DNA from: Anaerofustis stercorihominis
GTDB lineage: Bacteria > Bacillota > Clostridia > Eubacteriales > Anaerofustaceae
Direction: 5' to 3'
DNA: 64,000 bases
NCBI RefSeq assembly: GCF_005844425.1
Contig: NZ_SPHL01000005.1
Span: 1-64,000 of the forward strand
The notes below the pieces were generated by a model. It was not told the DNA's origin, did no database searches, and saw only the letters and a program-made list of their open reading frames with translations. A program made the position numbers and the translations under genes. This document shows, one piece after another, positions 27,709 to 36,921 of the stretch. Position 1 is the stretch's first letter, and each line of letters opens with the position of its first letter.

Positions 27709-27982
27709 AACTGTTTACCCCCTCTTTTATAGCATTTGCCAGCTCATCATAAGTTACATAGTCCCCTGTTGGTTCAGGTTCTGGCTCAGGCTCATTTTGT
27801 TCATCCTCCCATTCCTTTTTCTTTTCTTCATCAAGTGTCAATATTCCGTTTTCGTATTTGTAAACAAAACATGGTAAATCATTAAAATCTTCAACACTTA
27901 AATCAGTTTCAATACTGTTTTCAACGTCTCCGACAGTTGCAAAAGCAACAATATATTTATTTTCATCTAAACTTATTTTCAT
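27698..27982 (-). CDS. Small phage baseplate-region protein
   Basis: A 94-aa protein beginning MKISLDENKY, with an EPEPEPEP hinge near residue 70 and a C-terminal helix. It resembles XkdW-like or tail-fibre assembly-region proteins, but I do not assign a function. Its ATG overlaps the previous TAA (TAATG). Confidence 0.65.
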   Translation of the reverse strand: MKISLDENKYIVAFATVGDVENSIETDLSVEDFNDLPCFVYKYENGILTLDEEKKKEWEDEQNEPEPEPEPTGDYVTYDELANAIKEGVNSYGI

Positions 27983-28860
27983 TATTTTACCCCCCATACA
28001 TTTCTGATATAATATTCAGTGGCTCCTCCAATAGACTGCCCCGCTCTGATTATAACGTTATGAAACGGATTATCGATTGTAATTTTGTTTGGCTGTGACG
28101 GGTCAAATATCATTCTCCCCGAGTATAGAACTATGGCATTTGTATTCCATTGAGTATGGGCTACGGCATCAGTACATAAAGGAGACTGTCCTCCGTAATC
28201 ACTCAACAATGACGGGTCAATGGTCACGTATGAGCCATATCCAAACGGAATACCCGTCTGACCTGAACTAATTAAAAAGCAAAGTGTCCTGTAATTTTGA
28301 ACATTATCATTTAAAGTTAAAGAACCTGTTTTAACCGCTCCGTCAAACAGCTTTACTCTTTTAACTTGAATAGCTTCCGTAAAAGCAGACTCAACATTTA
28401 AAAGAGTATCCACACTTTCGATATTAATACCGTTTAAATTAACTTGAAATACGGGTAGTTCCGCAACCAAATCTCCGTTATCAATATTACCTTCTGTATA
28501 ACTTGGAACAGCTGGGGTAGTTGTTGAAGGGGTACCTTGTATTACCTTTAAGCTTACATTTTCAACCTGTGTTTCGCTATTTTTTTCATACCTTGCAACA
28601 ATTAAATCTATTCTATTTTCTCCTGCGGTTCCGTTGTTTATTGTTAGGCTGTCGTAGGTGTTCATATCAATAGAGCAAAACTTGCCCTGCATGTTTAATA
28701 TTCCACTTCTTACTCTTATTTCATTGTTACTTATAACCTCTGCTTTTAAATTCTCTCCCACAGAAATAATGCAGTCATCTTTCCAAATCCCACGGTGCCA
28801 CATTGCATCCTGCATGGATGTCACATGATCTTCTTCTTGGTAGCCTGTTATTAATTCCAT
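27982..28860 (-). CDS. Putative tail fibre/receptor-binding protein
   Basis: A 292-aa protein opening with MELITGYQEEDHVTSMQDAMWHRGIW, a start seen in tail-tip proteins of Firmicutes phages. It is followed by a beta-rich, Gly/Asn/Thr-rich body with no membrane segment. Its position directly after the gp37-like tail protein suggests host recognition. Receptor unknown. Confidence 0.65.
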   Translation of the reverse strand: MELITGYQEEDHVTSMQDAMWHRGIWKDDCIISVGENLKAEVISNNEIRVRSGILNMQGKFCSIDMNTYDSLTINNGTAGENRIDLIVARYEKNSETQVENVSLKVIQGTPSTTTPAVPSYTEGNIDNGDLVAELPVFQVNLNGINIESVDTLLNVESAFTEAIQVKRVKLFDGAVKTGSLTLNDNVQNYRTLCFLISSGQTGIPFGYGSYVTIDPSLLSDYGGQSPLCTDAVAHTQWNTNAIVLYSGRMIFDPSQPNKITIDNPFHNVIIRAGQSIGGATEYYIRNVWGVK

Positions 28861-29850
28861 TTAATCATCTCCTTCAATTTTATATTCTATGCTTTCCTGC
28901 CCGTTATCCACTGTATATATCTTGTTTACTACCGGGCTTTTTAAACTGTTTCCCGTTATATAGTCTCTTCCGCCGATTATATCCCCAATTTCAATATCTA
29001 TATTTAAAGTATTTATATCCATACTAAAAGTCTTTGTGTTTTTTATTTCATTAAGTTTTTCAATTCCTCTTTCCTTTAATTCGTCGCTTTCCGAGTTTGT
29101 ATCTTCATAAACTTCTGCTATCTCTTCAAGACCTTTATAGTATTTATTTTCGGTTATTTCTCCGTTTTCCCCTACATATAAATCTATTACCACCCTGTCA
29201 GTAAGTTCTCCCTTACCTAAACATACAAGGTGGTTTACTCCGTTGTTATTTTCTTTAAATATAAAGTCCAGCAAATTATCCTGTGAAAGTTCAAAAGTGC
29301 CAGAATAATCTATAATGGGAGTAGAAGAAAGAAGAGCATACCCCCTTTCTCCCTTTTGCCCTTGAATGTATTTAATGCTTAATTTATAATTTACACTTTT
29401 TAGCATCTTTTCAATTCCCTTAAGTAAAGTACAGTATCGGTCAAACTTAAAATTACTTATGTTTATTCCCGTATCAACTTCAGAGACACTAAAAAAAGAG
29501 CCTATGCCCTCTTCATCAATAAGTGATTTTATTATGGAATTAATCTCCCCGCTTACCTGTTTATATGCTTGATTTTTTGGTGGAACTATAATTTTTTTAT
29601 TTAATATTCCCCTAAGACAATAACCCTTTATTATAACGGTGTTATCACTTGTATTTGTTTCAATACCTCCGATTATTCCCGCATATTCACTGTTTGGAAT
29701 AAAAATAATATTACCGTACCTAATACTTTCATCATAATCTATGGGAGAAATAGTAATAGTAAAATCCATCGTATCCCCAAGGTCAAAATCAAATTTTGAA
29801 TACTTAAGATATTTTATTTCCCTTCCATTACTGTCTGCTATTATTACCAC
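28861..29850 (-). CDS. Phage tail protein, ReqiPepy6 gp37-like
   Basis: A 329-aa protein with the gp37-like pattern: short N-terminal beta region (GDTMDFTITISP), GIIGGIETNTSDNTVIIKGYCLRGIL, then a C-terminal section in which INTLNIDIEIGDIIGGRDYITG ends the domain. Such proteins form the baseplate hub or tail tip. It overlaps the end of the distal tail gene by 7 nt. Confidence 0.78.
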   Translation of the reverse strand: MVIIADSNGREIKYLKYSKFDFDLGDTMDFTITISPIDYDESIRYGNIIFIPNSEYAGIIGGIETNTSDNTVIIKGYCLRGILNKKIIVPPKNQAYKQVSGEINSIIKSLIDEEGIGSFFSVSEVDTGINISNFKFDRYCTLLKGIEKMLKSVNYKLSIKYIQGQKGERGYALLSSTPIIDYSGTFELSQDNLLDFIFKENNNGVNHLVCLGKGELTDRVVIDLYVGENGEITENKYYKGLEEIAEVYEDTNSESDELKERGIEKLNEIKNTKTFSMDINTLNIDIEIGDIIGGRDYITGNSLKSPVVNKIYTVDNGQESIEYKIEGDD

Positions 29851-30701
29851 TTCGGCTCGCTCCTTTTTTCATATAATTTTAGAGTAAACTTAAAATCTCC
29901 CCTCCAGTTAAAAGTAAGTCTTCCGGGAGGTATTTTGTTAAATACACTGTTTTCTTTTCCCCTTAAATCAAAGATATTAAGTGTTGTTCCGTTGTTTCTG
30001 TATTTTATTACGCTTTTTTCTTCATTTACGCTTTTTATTATTAAATATTCATAATTTTCAAGGGTATCAAATACTTCATAAGGATAATTATTTATTAGTA
30101 TTCTCGGATTGACACAAGGCCCGTATATAATAAGCTCGAAATCACTATATGAAAAGTTATCTGTCTGCCAATAACTTATACCTCTTTTTACAGGAGTGTA
30201 ATTGTATGGATAATTATAAGGATAGTTTAGTCCATTAACACTTGAAGTTCCTCCCCCTGTAAAATCTCTTTGCTGTTCTTTTATCCAGTATGGATTTGCA
30301 CTTACCACCTTAAAGTCATTAAACATAAAAGGTAGCCCCATGTTCCAGTCGGACTTTACCGATTCATATATTCTGCAGGGCAGATAATATCCCGTATCAG
30401 TGTATAACTTACCGTCACTGTCATTTATAATGTCATACTCAAACACTTCAAATATATGGTTAAAGTATTCTTTTATTTTTTCTTCTCTTTCTTCTTTTGT
30501 CATATCAAAGGGAGGAATAACGGCAATTTTTATGCTTTTTTGCGTTATACCTTTTTTAAAAGAAGTTATCTTATTTGAATCGGTATTTTCCTGTGTTTCA
30601 TAACTCCAGGAATAATCAAGCAGGTCCCCCTCCTGAAAAACATAAGGATAATCGGTAAAATCTATCTTTTCATTATTGGAATTTACATAATAAAAATTCA
30701 T
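29844..30701 (-). CDS. Distal tail protein (Dit-like)
   Basis: A 285-aa protein in the Dit position between tape measure and gp37-like genes. It has an N-terminal belt-like region (YYVNSNNEKIDF, YPYVFQEGDLLDYSW) and a C-terminal galectin-like beta part. ATG 30701 follows AGGAGGGG; a start 21 nt earlier would overlap the SD. Confidence 0.78.
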   Translation of the reverse strand: MNFYYVNSNNEKIDFTDYPYVFQEGDLLDYSWSYETQENTDSNKITSFKKGITQKSIKIAVIPPFDMTKEEREEKIKEYFNHIFEVFEYDIINDSDGKLYTDTGYYLPCRIYESVKSDWNMGLPFMFNDFKVVSANPYWIKEQQRDFTGGGTSSVNGLNYPYNYPYNYTPVKRGISYWQTDNFSYSDFELIIYGPCVNPRILINNYPYEVFDTLENYEYLIIKSVNEEKSVIKYRNNGTTLNIFDLRGKENSVFNKIPPGRLTFNWRGDFKFTLKLYEKRSEPKW

Positions 30702-30702
30702 C

Positions 30703-33339
30703 CTATCCCCTCCTAAATCCAAGATTAGAAACCATTCTTGCCACTTCTCTGTTATCTGTCACCATTCTTATGTTGCCAACCCCTCTTTCAAGAGAGTTTG
30801 CAATCTGACTTCCTTGATTTGATACTGCACTTACTATATATTCCCCTAAAGCATAAACATCAAAAGAAGAAGTATTGTTATTAAGCCTTGCGGATTCTTT
30901 GGCATATTTAACGCTTAAGTCGTGAGGGATTACCTGTGAACCGTTTGGAAGATAAGTAAGCTCTCCTCTTCCTGCTTCATTCATATAAGCAAAACCGCCT
31001 TGCCAGTTATCAGTTCCTCTCTTTAAATAAGGGATAGTACTTATGCTTATTCCTACAATACTTCCTATATCATTAATAACTCCTATGGCAGTATTTACCT
31101 TTCCTATAACAGAGTTTATAACTCCTTTTATTTTTCCAACAACTCTGGATACTGCTCCTGAAATTGAATTAAACACCCCGCTTACAACTCCTGTTAACCC
31201 TTTCCATGAAGTTTTTATTTTATTAAACACATTTGTAATAATTGTTTTTACTTTATTAAACGTGCTTGTAACAGGAGATATAACTTTTTTAATTACGCTT
31301 ATAATAAGATTAATAGCTCCGCCTATTACCGTTTTTATACCGTTCCATACTGTTGTAATAATGCTTTTAACCGTATTAAATATAGTGCTTACAGCCGATA
31401 TAACAGATGAAACAACCGTTATTATGTTTGTTATAACCGTTGCAATAAAGGAAATTATAGGCGTTACAACACTTATTATTCCCCCTATAACCGATGTAGC
31501 AATCGTTAAAATTTTTAAAATAATAGGAATAACAGTTGAACCTATAATACTTATTATTGTTTGAATAATAGGCATAAGTGCACTTGTCACAGTCATAGCG
31601 ACTTTTGCTATGGCACTTATAATCGTTTGAATTTTAGGAACAATGGTATTTAAAAATTTTATGATAACAGGTGCCGCACTTGTAATAAACCCTCCAATCA
31701 TGCTAATTATATTTGATATAACAGGGGCAAGTTTTTGAAGAGTCGAGCCTATGACAGAACCAACAGTATTTGCAATATTTGAAAGTATCGGCATTAAAGC
31801 AGATAAAACAGACTGAACGGAAGTCATAACGGAATTTATAACACTCATAACACTATTTCTAAAACTTTCGTTTGTTTTCATTAAATATGTAATAACACCG
31901 ATAATTGCAGTTATTGCTGCAATAGCTATTGCCACAGGTCCCGTTATGGCGGTGAATACTCCCGCAAGTGCCGCCTTAAGACCACCCACGGCAGCTATTT
32001 TTGCACTTAAAGCTCCAAATGCACCAGTAGCAGAACCAATAAAAGAAAATACTTTCCCTAATATTGATAGAATAGGACCAATAGATACTATAAAAACAGT
32101 CCCAAAAGCTGCAGTTTTTCCTACAACAGCCTGCATTACAGGAGTTAAAGAGTTAAACCATGTTATTATACCCTTTACTTTATTTACTACATTTGAAAAG
32201 CTTTCTCCAAATTTTACACCAAGTTCACTTGCCTTAACTTCCAATGTAGAAAGATAAGAAGTAAACTCACTCATTAGTGGTTTTAACTGAGAGAAAAAAC
32301 CTCCGCCTTTGCCGCCTGCATCTAAAAAGTTTGCACCTATTCTGGAAAGAGATGCTCCTATATTTGCAAGAGAAGCAGAAAAAGAAGCCTCTCCCATTAT
32401 CTTTGCTGCTCCGCCTATATTTTTTTCAATAGCAGAATATAACATTTCAGAAGATATTCCACCTTCGCTCGCAAGCTGTTTTACTTCTGACGCAGCAATT
32501 CCTGCCTCATCTGCAAGCCATTGATATACAGGCAGTCCTCTGTCTGCAAGCTGTTCTAAATCTTCAGTATAAACTGTCTGTCCTGTCTGTACTTTGTTTA
32601 AAATAGAACCCATTTCAGACATAGAAACACCTGCAATAGCAGCCGCATCTGCAGTCATACTTAAATATTTGGTAAGTTCTTTACCTGGTTTTATACCTGC
32701 TGCCACAGCATTTGCCGCAGTAGTTGCAGCTTCATCAAGTCCAAATGCAGTTCCTTTTACCGATATGGTAGCAGAGTTCATAATCTCTTCAACTGTTTTA
32801 GCATCATGACCTAACCCTTTTAACTTTGCCTTAGCATTATCAATGCCGACAAGCCTGTCAAATCCTTTTACAAGGGTAATACCGGATAAAGCACTTGTTG
32901 CTATCATTGCCGGTTTAGTAATAGAGTTTGTAAGCTTATCTCCTACTTTTTCAAGTCCGGAACCTACACTTGAAAACTTCTTTGATATATAATCTAATTT
33001 TGCAGAAACTTTATTAAGATCTTCCACTTGCTGATTTGAAGATTGTTTTGAAGAATATCCAATATCAGCATAAGCTTTCTTCATTGCTTCTGATTTAGTC
33101 ATACCCGCTTTTTGATATTCTGCTGCAGATTTCATTACATCACTTCTTAACTCATTAACTGTCTTTCCACTTTCTTCAGCAATTTGAGATAAGCTTTTTC
33201 CAAATTGTTGATTTACATTTTTTAAAGATGATGGAATTTTCTTTTCAAATGCTTCAGAAGATGCTTGAACTTTTGATATTGCTTTTTGGAAATTACTACT
33301 ATCTGCCGTAATTTTTGCACTAAGTGTATAATCAGCCAT
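30703..33339 (-). CDS. Tail tape measure protein
   Basis: An 878-aa protein, the longest of the prophage. N-terminal coiled coil (1-130), a conserved TMP core (GFDRLVGIDNAKAKLKGLG, MGSILNKVQTGQ), then long runs of hydrophobic Ala/Ile/Val helices (about 400-720) and a C-terminal FAYMNEAGRGELTYLPNGSQVIP motif. It sets tail length and is probably released during DNA entry. Confidence 0.93.
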   Translation of the reverse strand: MADYTLSAKITADSSNFQKAISKVQASSEAFEKKIPSSLKNVNQQFGKSLSQIAEESGKTVNELRSDVMKSAAEYQKAGMTKSEAMKKAYADIGYSSKQSSNQQVEDLNKVSAKLDYISKKFSSVGSGLEKVGDKLTNSITKPAMIATSALSGITLVKGFDRLVGIDNAKAKLKGLGHDAKTVEEIMNSATISVKGTAFGLDEAATTAANAVAAGIKPGKELTKYLSMTADAAAIAGVSMSEMGSILNKVQTGQTVYTEDLEQLADRGLPVYQWLADEAGIAASEVKQLASEGGISSEMLYSAIEKNIGGAAKIMGEASFSASLANIGASLSRIGANFLDAGGKGGGFFSQLKPLMSEFTSYLSTLEVKASELGVKFGESFSNVVNKVKGIITWFNSLTPVMQAVVGKTAAFGTVFIVSIGPILSILGKVFSFIGSATGAFGALSAKIAAVGGLKAALAGVFTAITGPVAIAIAAITAIIGVITYLMKTNESFRNSVMSVINSVMTSVQSVLSALMPILSNIANTVGSVIGSTLQKLAPVISNIISMIGGFITSAAPVIIKFLNTIVPKIQTIISAIAKVAMTVTSALMPIIQTIISIIGSTVIPIILKILTIATSVIGGIISVVTPIISFIATVITNIITVVSSVISAVSTIFNTVKSIITTVWNGIKTVIGGAINLIISVIKKVISPVTSTFNKVKTIITNVFNKIKTSWKGLTGVVSGVFNSISGAVSRVVGKIKGVINSVIGKVNTAIGVINDIGSIVGISISTIPYLKRGTDNWQGGFAYMNEAGRGELTYLPNGSQVIPHDLSVKYAKESARLNNNTSSFDVYALGEYIVSAVSNQGSQIANSLERGVGNIRMVTDNREVARMVSNLGFRRG

Positions 33340-33340
33340 A

Positions 33341-34071
33341 TTATCCTCCTTTCTTTTTCATTCTTTTATCAAAACCGTTAGCCTTATATATCTTGTAAAC
33401 CCAGCTTTTTCCTTCTCTTTTTTCCATATCTTCTATAATTTTTATATTGTTTTGATATTCTTCTTTTTTTACTTTTTTAGGTTTCTTCTTCCAAAGTTTT
33501 AACGGACTTTTCCCTTTTGGTCTGTTTACATTGTAAAAAGCAGTAAGCACAGCCTTATATAATAGGAAGTTATCGGTAATGACTTTGTTTTCCCATTCTT
33601 TTTTTATAAAGGCGATTTCTTTATATGTAAGGCTTTCGTATTCTTCCTTTGAATAACCTAAATTGACAGCAAAAAAAGCAAAGTCTATATCTCTTTGATA
33701 AGGCTTTGCTTCTTTTTCATACTCTTTATCTTCTCCATCATTTAAAAGATATTCAAAATCGACTAATCGGCTTGGAAGAAAAAAGGACAGTCTCTTTGAA
33801 TTGCTTCAATTACTGTTGTAGTAATATTGGCATATCCCTTTTCCTCTAAAAGTTCATCGGCAATTTTTATGCCTTCGTTAAAATCAACATATCCGTCTTT
33901 ACCCTTTTCTTTAAGTCCAAAAGCGATAAAGTTACAAAGTTTTGAAATACTGAGCATTCCCTTTGAATTAACCATTGTTTCCATTAAAGAAATTCCAAGA
34001 GTATCCTCTATTATTCTTATTCTTCCAACAGTGTATTTAAGTTCGTAAATTTTTCCGTTTATCTCTAACAT
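33341..34071 (-). CDS. Tail assembly chaperone GT fusion (programmed -1 frameshift)
   Basis: The 102-aa G product is extended by a -1 slip at T TTT TTC (33784-33778). The -1 frame is open without a stop from 33778 to 33341, adding about 145 residues and giving about 243 aa. The extension includes the basic stretch LKLWKKKPKKVKKEEYQ. This is the same arrangement as lambda G/GT, in which the fusion recruits the tape measure protein; that gene starts 2 nt downstream. Confidence 0.85.
33763..34071 (-). CDS. Tail assembly chaperone G
   Basis: A 102-aa acidic/helical protein (LEINGKIYELKYTVGRIRIIEDTLG) with start just after the major tail gene. It terminates at TAG shortly after the slippery site when no frameshift occurs. 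G-type chaperones coat the tape measure before tail tube assembly. Confidence 0.82.
   Translation of the reverse strand: MLEINGKIYELKYTVGRIRIIEDTLGISLMETMVNSKGMLSISKLCNFIAFGLKEKGKDGYVDFNEGIKIADELLEEKGYANITTTVIEAIQRDCPFFFQAD
33778..33784 (-). promoter_or_regulatory. Slippery heptamer T TTT TTC
   Basis: In frame as T-TTT-TTC within codons CCT TTT TTC, 4 sense codons before the zero-frame stop. It is a canonical X XXY YYZ -1 site. Confidence 0.85.
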
Positions 34072-34075
34072 ATAA

Positions 34076-34876
34076 TTATTCCCCTGCCGTTACGGTGGCA
34101 GTTCCAACCTTTCTTGCTTTATTATTTTCACATTCTACAATTAATATCTTATTTCCATTTACTGCTGTAATCTCATCTTCCCCGTTCCAGTCAGTAAGCG
34201 TTGATACGTCATCATCATACTTTGGTAAAGTAACGCTTTCGCCTGTTTGATATTTATAAGCATTGCTTCCCTCTTTTATAGGATTAACGTATATTTTTGT
34301 TTTACCGCTTGTTCCCGCAACGGATACAACAGTTAAACCTTCAAGAGAATTTTCACCGCTTGGCATGGTATCGGGAACAGGTGGATTTTCGCTTAAATCA
34401 ACCAAAGCTCCCATACCATCCAGTGAAGTAGAATAGGTCATTGAATCATCGTATGGGGCTTCCAGTGAATAATCCGTAAGGGTTGCAAGCCCGCCGAATA
34501 AACCTTTTTGTGTTTTTAAATTAACAATTTTAATACAAAGGGGTGTATCGTCTTCAAAAGCTTTTGATAAGATTTTATGACTTTCATCATCGGCAATATA
34601 AATCCCGTCATTATCAATACTCCATTCTTTCATTCCTGCAATCTTTGACTTCCAGCCTCCCACTGTATCCTTTGAAGTTATTTCTATGCTGTCTTTTGTC
34701 CTGTTTATTGTTAAACTTTGTTGTCCGCTTATTGCCAGTAACTTTGAACCGTCCAAATTAAAAATTGCAAGTAAAATGTCTTTACCTGCAATCGCTCTTG
34801 ATGCTGCAGCGGAGAAATCACAATATTCTCCACCGTCAAACTCTAAAGCATATTTTTGTAAATTTATTTTTTTCAT
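34076..34876 (-). CDS. Major tail protein
   Basis: A 266-aa tail-tube protein. Its N-terminus is MKKINLQKYALEF, sharing INLQKY at residues 4-9 with the capsid and scaffold proteins. The core matches TP901-1-type tail proteins (GKDILLAIFNLDGSKLLAISGQQSLTINR). The last ~80 residues look like an added beta domain. It follows the head-tail completion genes. Confidence 0.85.
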   Translation of the reverse strand: MKKINLQKYALEFDGGEYCDFSAAASRAIAGKDILLAIFNLDGSKLLAISGQQSLTINRTKDSIEITSKDTVGGWKSKIAGMKEWSIDNDGIYIADDESHKILSKAFEDDTPLCIKIVNLKTQKGLFGGLATLTDYSLEAPYDDSMTYSTSLDGMGALVDLSENPPVPDTMPSGENSLEGLTVVSVAGTSGKTKIYVNPIKEGSNAYKYQTGESVTLPKYDDDVSTLTDWNGEDEITAVNGNKILIVECENNKARKVGTATVTAGE

Positions 34877-34887
34877 ACTACCTCCTA

Positions 34888-35295
34888 TTATTTACACTTA
34901 AAACCGTATGAAATTTTAAAATCATACTGAAATATTGCGTGTTTTTCTTTTGTTTCTTCTGTTATTAAGTTATTCATTGAAATTTGTGTCTGCATAATAA
35001 GGTTAAACCCTTCAGGTAAGACTATATCCTCCGTCATTGCCTCTTCAAGCTTGTTTATTAAATCAAATATACCAACACTTGAAGATGAAGCCTTACTAAG
35101 TGCATGAATCATCACATTATAAGTTTCACAAAACATAGTCTTTGTGTCGCTTTTTCTTTTTCCTGTTATTTCAACATAATAAAAGGGACTCGGTGCATTT
35201 ATGGGGACCATATCGTAACACCTTATCCCTGTATTTTCTTCTATTCTCTTTTGAATAGCAGATATTAAATCCGTATAGTTTAATTGTTTTAACAT
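34888..35295 (-). CDS. Tail terminator-like protein (minor structural)
   Basis: A 135-aa protein between gp10-like and major tail genes, the usual place of the tail terminator or gp17-like protein. It begins MLKQLNYTDLISAIQKRIEE and has alternating strands and helices. The ATG lies 1 nt after the gp10 stop. Confidence 0.7.
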   Translation of the reverse strand: MLKQLNYTDLISAIQKRIEENTGIRCYDMVPINAPSPFYYVEITGKRKSDTKTMFCETYNVMIHALSKASSSSVGIFDLINKLEEAMTEDIVLPEGFNLIMQTQISMNNLITEETKEKHAIFQYDFKISYGFKCK

Positions 35296-35296
35296 T

Positions 35297-36620
35297 TTAT
35301 TTTCCTAAACCTTTTATCAAATCCTTTTTATAAATATCCCTTTGAATATCTACGTTCTTTTTTAAGAAATACTGACCTTGTACATATCCAACCTGTTTGC
35401 CGTGTATTACTACCCTGTGTCCGTATTCAACATGTGCTTGTGTTATCATAAAGGCTTTTTATCCTTTATTTCCGGGAGTTTCCTCGCATTACAGAATGTC
35501 AATTCATTCTCGGTTCGGCGTACATCATAACAAAAAAAGAATCTGTATAAGATTCTTCCATTGTTTCGGGCACTCTTGCCGAAATTATATTTATTCATTC
35601 GGTACGCTCTACGGTGATCAATAGCCTTTCGCAATCTACTGATTTACCACGGTGTTGACATGCTTATAAATCTTCTCTCTTTATACATTTTTTTCTATAT
35701 AGATTATAAGCTGTTTTATATGGAATATTTAATATTTCTGCAAATTCAACTAAAGTAATCCATTTATTATTATATTCTATAAGAATATTACTTCTTCTGT
35801 TACGACAATTTTCCTTTGCACTAACCCACCTGCAATTTTCAGGAGAATAATCTAAATTATTGTCTATTCTATCAATTTGCAATTCTTTTTTAAATCCGTT
35901 TAAAACAGCCCATTGAACGAAATTATCAAAACTTTGAAGCCACTCATTACATATTTTTATCCCCCTGCCTCCATAATCATTATATCTTTTATCATTTTGA
36001 TTATAACATCTTGACTTCATACTATAATATGTATCCCAAAGTTTTGTATGACTTAATTTATGTTTATGATTTTTAACAAGATTAATTTTATCTTGTTCTT
36101 TTTTCAAACATCCACAAGACTGCACCATCCCCTGCGTCAGACAGTCCGTTCTTACTTCTTTTAAATTGCCACATTCACATCTACATTGCCAATAATAGCG
36201 ATATCGATTACCTTTTTTTTCTTTTCTCGCTAATTTAACCACTGTCAATTTTGTAAATTTACATCCTGTTAAATCTTTAAATTTTGCCATAATATCACCT
36301 TTTTTTTATTATAGCATACATAAATTTACATGTCCATATTCTACATGTGTTTATCACTTTATAAGTTTAGTGTCCACCGTTTTTGCCCGATTTTACATGC
36401 GTCACATTTACTGAAGCGCATAATCCTTTGTATATCCTATTTCTTCCTTACCTTTTGATATAGACTGTTTTAATTGACTGCTTTTTACGGGAGTAAGGCT
36501 TTTTGCCCTGTTAAACATCTGGGTAAGATTCTTTGTTACAATTCCTTCAAACCTAACTTCATTTAACCTTTTAAGCTCTCTTTCAAGCTCTTCTATTCCT
36601 TCAAATTTAATATGTATCAT
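35297..36620 (-). CDS. HK97 gp10-like head-tail protein, split by a putative intron
   Basis: Exon 1 (36620 to about 36410) encodes FEGIEELERELKRL...LTPVKSSQLKQSISKG...GYTKDYALQ. Exon 2 (about 35436-35297) encodes HVEYGHRVVIHGKQVGYVQGQYFLKK and ends at TAA. Together they give 116 aa, the usual length, with the family landmark DYA..VEYGHR restored. A join after U36410 and before C35436 keeps the frame, with U before and G at the end of the intron as group I splicing requires. Unspliced, exon 1 stops six bases later. Exact splice sites are not certain. Confidence 0.7.
35664..36290 (-). CDS. HNH homing endonuclease of the phage type
   Basis: A 208-aa protein. N-terminal Cys cluster (CRCECGN...CGCL, about 35-65), the central LWDTYYSMKSRCYNQND...YGGRGIKICNEWL block and IDRIDNNLDYSPENCRWV (HNH-type catalytic region, about 140-160), with a C-terminal helix-turn-helix-like ILIEYNNKWITLVEFAEILNIPYKTAYNLYRKK. 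Family members cut intron-less alleles and promote intron homing. It has its own promoter and SD (AAAGGTG). Confidence 0.85.
   Translation of the reverse strand: MAKFKDLTGCKFTKLTVVKLARKEKKGNRYRYYWQCRCECGNLKEVRTDCLTQGMVQSCGCLKKEQDKINLVKNHKHKLSHTKLWDTYYSMKSRCYNQNDKRYNDYGGRGIKICNEWLQSFDNFVQWAVLNGFKKELQIDRIDNNLDYSPENCRWVSAKENCRNRRSNILIEYNNKWITLVEFAEILNIPYKTAYNLYRKKCIKREDL
36308..36336 (-). promoter_or_regulatory. Promoter of the intron HNH gene
   Basis: TGGACA (36336-36331), 17 nt, TATAAT (36313-36308) with extended TGC, 18 nt before the HNH start. It allows expression independent of the late operon. Confidence 0.75.
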
Positions 36621-36921
36621 CTTTCAACCTTTTTAAATGAAGAATATTAAAGCGAGGGGAAGAATTTATGATATACAAGATTTCATGTTCCTTATTTTCA
36701 AATCTTATTAAATTATCTAAATTTATGTTTATGCTTGGAATTATTAAGGCTTTTAAAGTCTTTTTAGTGTAATCATATCCATAGGTATTAGTCTCTTCCA
36801 ATGTCCAGTTTGATAATCTTCCTTTTGTTTTACCTTTTATATTAAGTTCATAGGTAGGATTTAAAAGCTTATCTTCCCCATTTTTTACTTTCTCCAAGAC
36901 TTCTATTTCTTCCCATTTCAT
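36607..36921 (-). CDS. Head closure/head-tail adaptor protein
   Basis: A 104-aa beta-rich protein (MKWEEIEVLEKVKNGEDKLLNPTYEL...FENKEHEILYIINSSPRFNILHLKRLK) in the position of SPP1 gp16-type head closure proteins. It overlaps both neighbours (4 nt upstream, 14 nt downstream), typical of this connector cluster. Confidence 0.65.
   Translation of the reverse strand: MKWEEIEVLEKVKNGEDKLLNPTYELNIKGKTKGRLSNWTLEETNTYGYDYTKKTLKALIIPSININLDNLIRFENKEHEILYIINSSPRFNILHLKRLKDDTY

Larger units (their letters stand above)
35437..36409 (-). mobile_element. Putative group I intron with HNH homing endonuclease
   Basis: About 973 nt interrupting the gp10-like gene. Core-like elements: CGGUGGACACUAAAC (36379-36365) can pair with CACCG at about 35653-35649 as P4; GCGUAC near 35609 can pair with GUACGC near 35523 as P7; UUUCGG/CCGAAA and GAAUC/GAUUC stems lie between, and an AGAAUG/CAUUCU stem follows. 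AUGCG/CGCAU flanks the 5' junction as part of P1. The endonuclease gene sits in an internal loop. Confidence 0.6.

Noticed and set aside
31043..31564. 173-codon rightward open frame opposite the tape measure gene
   Set aside because: Mirror of the Ile/Val/Thr-rich helices of the tape measure protein; no SD and repetitive composition.
35437..36409. Group II intron
   Set aside because: No domain V-like hairpin and no reverse transcriptase gene; the HNH type and terminal U/G fit group I better.
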